The notes below the pieces were generated by a model. That model was given only the letters and a program-made list of their open reading frames with translations. It was not told the DNA's origin and did not search any database. From Nemertoderma westbladi (lineage: Eukaryota; Xenacoelomorpha; Nemertodermatida; Nemertodermatidae), in the NCBI GenBank assembly GCA_032718475.1, contig JAUCBJ010004591.1, positions 1 through 64,000 of the forward strand: a stretch of 64,000 nt of DNA, given 5' to 3'. The position numbers and the translations under genes were made by a program. Positions 53,909 to 64,000 of this stretch are shown one piece after another. Each line of letters starts with the position of its first letter. The stretch's first letter is position 1.

Positions 53909-56354
53909 CTAAATAATAAAGAGTTTAATTCATTATAATATTTACTAAAAATAAAAAGTCGATGCACTGAACAATGTATACAACGACAATGTGGGGCTTT
54001 ATTAATATTATTTATCAATGCTAAAGGTGGTAAAGCATTGCAAAATTTATGGAAGTTCTACACCAATACATTGAACAATACATGTAGAATATTATTATAT
54101 TCAAAATTGTAACATGATTTTGCCATTTACACCTTTAGAGGACATTACAGTATTGTATTGACCTGTACATTTAGTATTGTATTTGGTGTTATTGTTTACG
54201 TGGTAACCCATGACGGCGTTTAAGTAATGTCCACTAAGGGGACATTACTTAACGCCGTCAATGGTTACCACGTAAACAATAGGTGGAAATTTGCCTGACA
54301 GCCAGATAGGCCTACTGCATTACCTACCGGTAGGCGGGGTATAGCTATTAATAACCAGTAGGGTCTAGCTATATTATTATACCATGGCTCCAAACGCCGC
54401 GATAAATATAAGCTAACTTATTTATAACATAATTTATGTAATTTTACAATTATTTATACAGCAACTAATATAATTTGTGCAGTTTCTATCACATATAATG
54501 TATATGCTCAATCATTTCGTAATGTTAAAAATTTGGAATAAAACTACATACATATATACTTGTTGCAAAGTACTTTTACAGTGTTCTGATCCTCGTGGCT
54601 TTATTTTCACTCACTCACTCACTAACGCTCGTTCGTGTAACAAAGCCACTCGGATCATCACACTGTAAAGTGCTACATTACACAAAGTGTGATGATCCGA
54701 GTGCTTCGTTACCCGAACGAACGCTAGTGAGTGAGTGAAAATAAAGCCACAAGGATCAGAACACTGTAAAGTACTTTGCAACAAGTATGTACAGTAGTTT
54801 TATTCCAAAATTTGTTTATAGCCAAACTGTGAGTTACCCTTTTGAAAATGTTCTAGAACATGGAAGCTATTTTATTTAAAAATACTTTATACTCTAGAAT
54901 TAATATATTTTGTTCTAGAACATTTAAAAAAAATTTGTTAGTTATAGATTTTATCACTTTTTTTAAATGTTCTAGAACATTCGCAAATATCGCGACGTTT
55001 ACGAAGCTCCACCTATAGTATTGGTAAATACGGTACACAATATCGCGAAGATCGCGTGTGTGTACAAAACAAAGATCTAAGACCCTACAAAAGTAAGACC
55101 CCCCTGGTACAAAAGTAAGACCCCCCCCCCCCCCCACAGGTACAAAAGAAAGACCCCTCCAGGTACAAAAGTAAGATCCCCCCAGGTACAAAAGTAAGAT
55201 CCCACCTGGTACAAAAGTAAGACCCCCCCACGCCCACAGGTACAAAAGTAAGATCCCCCAGGTACAAAAGTAAGATCTCCCCCAGGTACAAAAGTAAGAC
55301 CCCCTGGTACCAAAGTAAGACCCCCCTGGTACAAAAGCAAAAGTAATGGTATAAAGTACAAAGGTAAGACCGCCAATACCCATTACCATTTCCCAGTTGA
55401 GTTGATAAAAATTGTTATTTAACTACAATTAAAACACTATTTATTAAAACAACACAACACAGCAAAACTATTTATTAAAACAAAATACAAATTCGGTATG
55501 ATACAAACAAGTAAAACACAAACTTTGTAAGATTATCTCGTGAGTATTTTATAACTCAATAATTCACATTTGCGTCATTATCCCATGTCGTTTTTTAGAC
55601 TATACAAAACGGATAAAAGCAGAAAGGAACGGATGAAAACAAAATGTAATATTTTGGAAAAACTGAAAATTAAAAAGTGAAACTCTTCTTAACCTACATC
55701 TTATAGTTGGCCTAATGTTAAACTACCGTAGTCCGTGTGGTCGTGGCCTACCACCTACAGCGCTACAGGCAGACAGGCAAACATGAGATAATAAATATCA
55801 TAATATGATATGCTATCATATAATAATAAATAATAAAATTCGCGATGTTTGCGAAATTTCACTATCTTCGCCGAAGAGATGTTCAAAATCGTTATCTTAC
55901 TCCGGTTACCACGGTTGGACATGGACATGGACATTCTCTTATTGCTTGAGATTTGTATCATATTGTATGAAGACTGCATAGTGCGTAGGATACTGGTTCA
56001 TAAAGAAAAAACAATTATGTGATCTGGTATAAGTTTCCATATCAGCACTCGCCAGTCCAGGCGGCAGAGACAGCACAAAATCATAAGAACTTACGTGGGT
56101 GATCGATACAACTGATAATATCGTTAATGCACAGACATTATCTCTAAATAGTGCTCCTAATGTCTTAAATCTCTCAATTAATATAATTAATATATTGTCA
56201 TAGGTCCGTTACAGAGTTCGAACTTACTCTAAAGGATACTAATTACTAACCCTATAGCAATTAATGAGAACATCTATATACTGTTGTAGGAACACAAAGT
56301 TACGGAGTATTGAGTATCGATTTATTGTCTAACATAATAAATAAGAAACGAAAC
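53909..56354. other. DUSP intron 1, 3' part: two foldbacks and a minisatellite
   Basis: 54190-54281 is a hairpin with arms of 42-43 bases (TATTGTTTACGTGGTAACC and its complement). 54528-54812 is a larger foldback whose arms include CTTGTTGCAAAGTACTTTTA and GTGAGTGAGTGAAAATAAAG, with a second internal stem-loop at its centre. 55085-55345 is a roughly 22-30 bp minisatellite of GGTACAAAAGTAAGACCCCC. No coding exon is recognised. Confidence 0.75.
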
Positions 56355-59300
56355 GAATGCAATAAAATCTGGTGACAGAACGAATGCAATAAAATCTGGT
56401 TACAGAACGAATGCAATAAAATCTGGTGACAGAACGAATGCAATAAAATCTGGTTACAGAACGAATGCAATAAAATCTGGTGACAGAACGAATGCAATAA
56501 AATCTGGTGACAGAACGAATGCAATAAAATCTGGTTACAGAACGAATGCAATAAAATCTGGTGACAGAACGAATGCAATAAAATCTGGTGAACAGAACGA
56601 ATGCAATAAAATCTGGTTACAGAACGAATGCAATAAAATCTGGTTAGAGAACGAATGCAATAAAATCTGGTTACAGAACGAATGCAATAAAATCTGGTGA
56701 CAGAACGAATGCAATAAAATCTGGTGACAGAACGAATGCAATAAGATCTGGTGACAGAACGAATGCAATAAAATCTGGTGACAGAACGAATGCAATAAAA
56801 TCTGGTTACAGAACGAATGCAATAAAATCTGGTTACAGAACGAATGCAATAAAATCTGGTGACAGAACGAATGCAATAAAATCTGGTTACAGAACGAATG
56901 CAATAAAATCTGGTGACAGAACGAATGCAATAAAATCTGGTTACAGAACGAATGCAATAAAATCTGGTGACAGAACGAATGCAATAAAATCTGGTGACAG
57001 AACGAATGCAATAAAATCTGGTGACAGAACGAATGCAATAAAATCTGGTTACAGAACGAATGCAATAAAATCTGGTGACAGAACGAATGCAATAAAATCT
57101 GGTGACAGAACGAATGCAATAAAATCTGGTTACAGAACGAATGCAATAAAATCTGGTGACAGAACGAATGCAATAAAATCTGGTTACAGAACGAATGCAA
57201 TAAAATCTGGTGACAGAACGAATGCAATAAAATCTGGTGACAGAACGAATGCAATAAAATCTGCTTACAGAACGAATGCAATAAAATCTGGTGACAGAAC
57301 GAATGCAATAAAATCTGGTGAACAGAACGAATGCAATAAAATCTGGTTACAGAACGAATGCAATAAAATCTGGTTAGAGAACGAATGCAATAAAATCTGG
57401 TTACAGAACGAATGCAATAAAATCTGGTGACAGAACGAATGCAATAAAATCTGGTGACAGAACGAATGCAATAAAATCTGGTGACAGAACGAATGCAATA
57501 AAATCTGGTGACAGAACGAATGCAATAAAATCTGGTTACAGAACGAATGCAATAAAATCTGGTTAGAGAACGAATGCAATAAAATCTGGTTACAGAACGA
57601 ATGCAATAAAATCTGGTGACAGAACGAATGCAATAAAATCTGGTGACAGAACGAATGCAATAAAATCTGGTGACAGAACGAATGCAATAAAATCTGGTGA
57701 CAGAACGAATGCAATAAAATCTGGTTACAGAACGAATGCAATAAAATCTGGTTAGAGAACGAATGCAATAAAATCTGGTTACAGAACGAATGCAATAAAA
57801 TCTGGTGACAGAACGAATGCAATAAAATCTGGTGACAGAACGAATGCAATAAAATCTGGTGACAGAACGAATGCAATAAAATCTGGTGACAGAACGAATG
57901 CAATAAAATCTGGTTACAGAACGAATGCAATAAAATCTGGTGACAGAACGAATGCAATAAAATCTGGTGACAGAACGAATGCAATAAAATCTGGTTACAG
58001 AACGAATGCAATAAAATCTGGTGACAGAACGAATGCAATAAAATCTGGTTACAGAACGAATGCAATAAAATCTGGTTACAGAACGAATGCAATAAAATCT
58101 GGTTAGAGAACGAATGCAATAAAATCTGGTGACAGAACGAATGCAATAAAATCTGGTGACAGAACGGATGCAATAAAATCTGGTTACAGAACGAATGCAT
58201 TAAAATCTGGTGACAGAACGAATGCAATTAAATCTGGTGACAGAACGAATGCAATAAAATCTGGTGACAGAACGAATGCAATAAAATCTGGTTACAGAAC
58301 GAATGCAATAAAATTTGGTGACAGAACGAATGCAATAAAATCTGGTTACAGAACGAATGCAATAAAATCTGGTGACAGAACGAATGCAATAAAATCTGGT
58401 GACAGAACGAATGTAATAAAATCTGGTTACAGAACGAATGCAATAAAATCTGGTGACAGAACGAATGCAATAAAATCTGGTGAACAGAACGAATGCAATA
58501 AAATCTGGTTACAGAACGAATGCAATAAAATCTGGTTAGAGAACGAATGCAATAAAATCTGGTTACAGAACGAATGCAATAAAATCTGGTGACAGAACGA
58601 ATGCAATAAAATCTGGTGACAGAACGAATGCAATAAAATCTGGTGACAGAACGAATGCAATAAAATCTGGTGACAGAACGAATGCAATAAAATCTGGTTA
58701 CAGAACGAATGCAATAAAATCTGGTTACAGAACGAATGCAATAAAATCTGGTGACAGAACGAATGCAATAAAATCTGGTTACAGAACGAATGCAATAAAA
58801 TATGGTGACAGAACGAATGCAATAAAATCTGGTTACAGAACGAATGCAATAAAATCTGGTGACAGAACGAATGCAATAAAATCTGGTGACAGAACGAATG
58901 CAATAAAATCTGGTGACAGAACGAATGCAATAAAATCTGGTTACAGAACGAATGCAATAAAATCTGGTGACAGAACGAATGCAATAAAATCTGGTGACAG
59001 AACGAATGCAATAAAATCTGGTTACAGAACGAATGCAATAAAATCTGGTGACAGAACGAATGCAATAAAATCTGGTTACAGAACGAATGCAATAAAATCT
59101 GGTGACAGAACGAATGCAATAAAATCTGGTGACAGAACGAATGCAATAAAATCTGGTTACAGAACGAATGCAATAAAATCTGGTGACAGAACGAATGCAA
59201 TAAAATCTGGTGAACAGAACGAATGCAATAAAATCTGGTTACAGAACGAATGCAATAAAATCTGGTTAGAGAACGAATGCAATAAAATCTGGTTACAGAA

Positions 59301-59757
59301 CGAATGCAATAAAATCTGGTGACAGAACGAATGCAATAAAATCTGGTGACAGAACGAATGCAATAAAATCTGGTGACAGAACGAATGCAATAAAATCTGG
59401 TGACAGAACGAATGCAATAAAATCTGGTTACAGAACGAATGCAATAAAATCTGGTGACAGAACGAATGCAATAAAATCTGGCGACAGAACGAATGCAATA
59501 AAATCTGGTGACAGAACGAATGCAATAAAATCTGGTGACAGAACGAATGCAATAAAATCTGGTTACAGAACGAATGCAATAAAATCTGGTGACAGAACGA
59601 ATGCAATAAAATCTGGTGACAGAACGAAGGCAATAAAATCTGGTTACAGAACGAATGCAATAAAATCTGGTGACAGAACGAATGCAATAAAATCTGGTTA
59701 CAGAACGAATGCAATAAAATCTGGTTACAGAACGAATACAATAAAATCTGGTGACAG
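56355..59757. repeat. 27-bp satellite with higher-order structure, about 126 copies
   Basis: The unit GAACGAATGCAATAAAATCT GGTGACA occurs as three common variants in the last bases: GGTGACA, GGTTACA and GGTTAGA. A one-base longer copy (GGTGAACA) occurs at about 56590, 57320, 58490 and 59212. Between the first two and between the last two of these the spacing is about 720-730 bp and the variant order is nearly the same. At 57370-57940 a seven-unit (189-bp) block is repeated in tandem. It lies wholly inside intron 1 of the DUSP8/16-like gene. The open minus frames are a by-product of the 27-bp period. Confidence 0.95.
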
Positions 59758-60897
59758 AGTGCCGCCGGCAATGGTATCATATTAGAGTTCATATGGAAAC
59801 ACCAGAAAATGAAAACAAAATAAGAATATTCCAAGGAAAGGAAATTAGATTAAAGTTTTAAACAACTCGGAGTAATTGATTCTTTCAAGCAGACACTAGC
59901 AGCGAGAAACATCCAGATGTAAGTTCCATTGTCAAGTTAATGAAAACCCCATCACGGCTACAGCCAGCCTATCTACACGCCATAAACTCCATCAGCCCAG
60001 ATCAATAATAACCATGAGTCATCAGTACTACTGCTCCACCCACTAGAAAGCGATAGGAAAACCGTGCAGCTAACCAACAGCCAACCCTTAAGTATTAGAC
60101 AAACAAACATTTAATCATTACAATTAATATCGGGACATTAATTTAAAATCCGATTCCGTTGTGATATATAGCTGCTCTAAAACATAAGAAGTCATGAAAT
60201 CTAGAGATTGCACTGACCTTGAAAATCACCTTGCTCGGACGAATATATACAGCAACTGTTCTATAACTGAACCGGTTATCGTGGGTCTCACAAATAAGAC
60301 CAGTCTATAACTGAACCGGTTATCGTGGGTCTCACAAATAAGACCAGTCTATAACTTTACTGGGTAATGGGTGCCAGATAAACAAAGACGCCGTATCAAG
60401 CCGAACAAAACAAACATTCTACGATATACTAATAGTTTATTGTACGACAAATGAGAAAAACCGAGTATCTCCCTGCAGAAACAACGTATCAGACCCATAT
60501 TCGTTTCACAGCAAAAGTCATCAACATCTGGAAAAGCTAATGTTGTAGCAGCGCTATATTAATAATTTCTCGGTAATTCCGGGCTGGAGACTGTAGAGAG
60601 TTAACAAACAACGGAGCCTTCAATGCCTGAACTGGAATTAATCTACTTTACAGTTATACAGTGTGGCGATACACCACTGCGATTCGTTTTAACACTTATC
60701 CATTTTTTGACTCACGTTTATGGTTTTGGTTAGAATAATATGACACTGTAACCTACTCGATTCACAGTGGTAATTCGCGCTCATAGAATTTGGGTCAATT
60801 TTTAATCTTTTCTCACCTTTTACATCACAAAGGATAAATATACGTAGGGGGCTAACTCGTCGGGTTCACGTTTAAATTAATTAGCTGTACAACGCAC
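59758..60897. other. DUSP intron 1, 5' part
   Basis: 60264-60352 holds two and a bit copies of a 44-bp unit with CTATAACTGAACCGGTTATC and GTGGGTCTCACAAATAAGAC. 60700-60760 belongs to the dispersed family also seen at 48640, 53566 and 63755. No gene is seen otherwise. Confidence 0.6.
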
Positions 60898-61104
60898 CTG
60901 TTCTAGTCTTCGTTTAACCAGCTTGGAGCAGCAGACATTAACTGATTTAGAGATGTGCTTCGTGTTGTAATCCATAAAAGTTCTGCAATCTACGACTAGA
61001 ATGTTGTTATCTTCCAGCCTCGCTGCCAACTCCTTAACTTCCATATTCGACACCCTCCCCAGTAGCACCGGGTCCACGGCCGGCGAAGAAGCTTTATCCG
61101 CCAT
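60898..61104 (-). CDS. DUSP8/16: DUSP8/DUSP16-like MAP-kinase phosphatase, first coding exon
   Basis: Minus strand, start chosen at the ATG in AATATGGCGG (61104). Upstream in-frame Mets at 61170 and 61206 exist, but precede a short basic stretch absent from relatives. The translation reads MADKASSPAVDPVLL, VSNMEVKELAARLEDNNIL, VVDCRTFMDYNTKHISKSV and NVCCSKLVKRRLEQ, then donor GTGCGT. This is the N-terminal rhodanese/CH2 half of MKPs closest to DUSP16/DUSP8 (SRPFVEYNTSHI, CSKLMKRRLQQ). The basic LVKRRL is the kinase-interaction motif that docks JNK/p38 in that group. The enzyme would dephosphorylate pThr/pTyr of MAP kinases; its catalytic domain is not in the exons seen. Confidence 0.87.
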
Positions 61105-61206
61105 ATTCTTCCGAGGAGGAACTGCGGCCTTCTTCTTCGAATGGAATGGAAGAAGCAGACCGGAAAGCATAACGTTATATAGGAACGAATCAGAGAAATA
61201 AAACAA

Positions 61207-64000
61207 TCCGTCGCGACTCCATTTGGTTACAATTGAGTTATTAACCTTCGTTTTATGAGCCAGAATTTAGCAGTTTATAAGACGATTGAGTTTATTTGAT
61301 GATAAGTTTATAAGACGGTTGAGTTTATTTGATGATAAGGTTGATACGGTTGAGTTTATATAACGATTGAGTAAAGAAGTTAAATAATCGAAAAAAGTGT
61401 AATTGAGTTTAGGTGGGTAGTGATTTTAATTATCAAAAATTAGACCTGGTAATTATATCCCCCTCCCCACCCATTCGCTACTGTAACTATAAAACACACA
61501 GATTAAGACATTTACATAATCTACTCTTCACCTTCCCATTCAATTATTAACTACCGGTACCGGTAGTCTGGTAGGAGAGATAATAAGTCAGAAATAAGGT
61601 ATATACAGTCACGATTCGGGTACCTACAAATGCAATATAGCAGCAATACAAATACTAAATGTTTATTACCAATTTACGAGTTTGTACAATGAATTGTTTG
61701 AGGTTATAGAGGATTGTATATTATGGTATTGGTATATATATGGTTTAATATTTTGGTTAGGGTTGGGGTTCCATAATTAAGACTGACATGTAACCCTAAC
61801 CCTAACTCATAATCTAAGAAATTTAGCGGAATTCCAGACATTATTGCCATTACACAGCCATTACATATTACACATTACATAGTCAGATAGTGGCGGTCTA
61901 GTGGCATTAGTTTTAATTAGGGTTTAGACCGCCACTACTGTAAATACTACTGCATTTTGTATTGAATTTGTAGATACCCGAATCGTGACATTCCCAAAAA
62001 TAAATAGACCTCCAAATCATAAACTGATAAATAACATACCGGTAAATAACAAAACACGTTGTGTCTGTCTCTCTGTCCCGCGCCTGTGTAACCCAAATAT
62101 TGAAAAGTAGATGAGTAGAAAACCTAGAGATGATGCACTCAGGCGCTCGCCAGGGATTGCAGACCAGCCTACCTACTGACCTATGGTCAGCAATACAGTG
62201 TATAATGTAAGCCTTTATAATATAAGACATTTCAATAATGCAAAATGAAAAAGGAACGCAACATTTACAGCGCACTAGGCCTATTACAAATCCGCGCATA
62301 ACGCGTTACGCGTTGCGATTTTTGCATTCTATTTGTAACCTGGAATATCTGAATATAGGCCTACCGGTACATAGTGCAGTACAGCATGAGTGGTAAGCCT
62401 ATCTCGGTTCTGAATGCGGCACCGCACCGCACCGGCAGACCGGGCAGGGGCAGAGGGGCAGCCAAATATATTAAAATATAGGAGTCGTCTGACAGTAGGC
62501 CTACTGCCTACCTATTTATATTATTATGTTATTATGAAGGAAAACAAGGTATCTCACATGTTATACTAATAGCCTACCTAGCCTTATCAGCTTACTACTG
62601 TACTAAACAGTTCAGTTGTAGGCCTATCTCAAAGAGTTCAAGATCACACATCACATTGCAGCATTATTGCTCAGAGAGACTGACCAAAGATAAGGTTTCT
62701 AGCTAAAATGTTTGATAGGTATTAGCAGAACATTATTGGCTAGCAAAGTAACTATTATAAAGCCATAGTTATCTATAGAATGACATCATACATTGACCAA
62801 TCAAAAAAAATAACAAAAATCAGCTGTGCTGACATTAATCTACAGCCAATGGCCATTGCAGATCTCCTGGTTCTATCTAAGCCAATATAAACAGGGGTAA
62901 GATTGTGGAAATATTAATACAAAACTTTAATTAATATAATACTAATAAAAAGTGTAAGAAGGAGAGACTACTAATAAACTGGTGATGATGAATATTTAAA
63001 TATCCGCCACGCCAAATAACTTACAACATGTTGAACATTAATAAACATGGTTCATGTTATTGACACAAAAACAATGCATAATATTGTAGATCAGTACCGA
63101 CGATTGCTTAAAAGAAATGAATTGCATGGTTGCTAAGCAACAACAAAGCATTAGAGAAATGGTTAAGATATATAATAAGTTCTTATCTTAAAGCCCGCGT
63201 ATAATGTCTTTAAGTAAACGATTTTACAGGGTTAAAATATATATGTATGGTTACAACATGTAATTATATCAAAAGTTATAATTATAATTATACTTTGTGA
63301 AACTACTGTACATGTAATGTGCCAACTGTTTGTAGTACTATATGTGACTGTCAGACTGTGAGACTTTCAATATGACAATTTACGAGCCTATTTACAGCCC
63401 AAGTATGGCGAGGATACTACAGTTACACATACTGTAGTATTGACATAATATAAAGTAGTAGAATGCTTTCCACCTTACGGTAGTTCTTAGAAACATTTAC
63501 TCACTTCCATGTCTAAAGACATCAACCAACCCATAACTTAATTTTGCCCCTGCGACCAGTTCTAATTCCCCTCTAATTTACTTATCCTTTATTATTGTAA
63601 CTTGTTAGCTATAGTCAGGAGGCGGCAGTTGAATCCACAAACGGTTGTTAGTTGAATAGTGCGCGGTCCCCCCAGAACTATTATAGTCCCCAGAGCCGGC
63701 CAGAGGTAACTCCAATACTCATTTAGCGAGGCAGGGGGGAAACTGAACGCAAATTAATATCCCGCCTCAATGTTAAATTCTTATTTAAAGAAAGGAGCAT
63801 TTTACAGTGGCACGTCATTCTAACCAAAACAATAAACTAAAGTCTATAGAACCGGTTACCGTTTTATATTTGGGAGTATTCAACTGATATTTGAGTCGGT
63901 TTTCCACAAGAAAGGGATGATTTTGGTTTGCGTCGAAATATTTGTCTTCATATGAACATGGGTTGCGTTGCCAGTCGTAAAAATATCGTGACCTTTGATT
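61207..64000. other. Right flank: dispersed repeats, no gene recognised
   Basis: 61260-61370 has three diverged copies of a GACGGTTGAGTTTATTTGAT unit. 61752-61810 contains GGTTAGGGTTGGGGTT and the facing CTAACCCTAACCC, telomere-like words in opposite orientation around a short spacer. 61785-61855 relates to 7935-8003. 63755-63845 relates to 48640-48740. 62380-62460 is a GC-rich ACCGCACCGCACCGGCAGAC tract. The region upstream of the DUSP first exon shows no identifiable promoter box. Confidence 0.45.

Noticed and set aside
56300-59834. Minus-strand frames of repeated HSFCxQILL
   Set aside because: By-product of the 27-bp satellite period. Frame breaks occur exactly at the one-base longer copies.
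61913-62299. 128-codon minus-strand frame in the right flank
   Set aside because: No domain, no splice signals, and it includes repeat words found elsewhere. Not supported as a gene.

Overview
This is an AT-rich, intron-containing and very repeat-dense nuclear segment of an animal genome. The supporting signs are canonical GT/AG exon edges, vertebrate-like orthologues split by kilobase introns, TTAGGG-like telomeric words, and many LTR, non-LTR and TIR elements and minisatellites. It is most probably a marine invertebrate. I cannot name the phylum, and nothing here looks bacterial or viral-genomic.

Layout. 1-536 is a 35-bp satellite. 619-6016 is a long inverted-repeat element (arms of about 1.1-1.2 kb) holding decayed coding pieces: a PIN-like fragment, a 3'-5' exonuclease-like exon and an unrecognised exon. 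A 5'-truncated non-LTR retroposon has landed inside it. 7352-16333 carries two consecutive plus-strand exons of protein phosphatase methylesterase 1 (PPME1), the second ending at the stop codon. The 8.4-kb intron between them contains a complete single-exon TPRA1 gene on the opposite strand, a poly-C/TIR minisatellite and a roughly 145-bp periodic block with CTCF-like words. A 3.1-kb TA-flanked TIR element (16337-19483) sits three bases after the PPME1 stop. It carries an exon encoding a PWWP domain and a nested second TIR element.

20241-36917 is a very large, young BEL/Pao-type LTR retrotransposon. Its 1.9-kb LTRs are about 99% identical by eye, and it has an uninterrupted 2950-codon gag-pol. 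Downstream of pol it has two extra ORFs joined by an ATGA stop-start overlap; the second has zinc knuckles and a basic tail. The LTRs carry CCAAT boxes, a TATA box, an early AATAAA (hence a long U5) and, unusually, an intact-looking tRNA-type A box plus B box. A 17-nt motif recurs nine times through the element, in coding sequence (two reading frames) and non-coding sequence.

39265-43067 is a full-length APE/RT non-LTR retrotransposon with a 24-nt target-site duplication. 44-53.6 kb is mostly repeat, including 47-, 34-, 36- and 20-bp tandem arrays. 53728-61104 (minus strand) contains the first two coding exons of a DUSP8/DUSP16-like MAP-kinase phosphatase. They encode the rhodanese/CH2 domain with its basic MAPK-docking motif. 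The 7-kb intron between them holds a 3.4-kb 27-bp satellite with higher-order structure. The catalytic exons are not seen. 61.2-64 kb shows only dispersed repeats.

How parts relate: the host genes (PPME1, TPRA1, DUSP8/16-like) act in phosphatase/kinase signalling and membrane receptor biology, but nothing in the sequence shows that they are co-regulated. The strongest leads for something undescribed are the downstream ORF pair and repeated nucleic-acid motif of the BEL/Pao element, the Pol III-like box pair in its LTR, and the PWWP-carrying TIR element in the PPME1 3' UTR.
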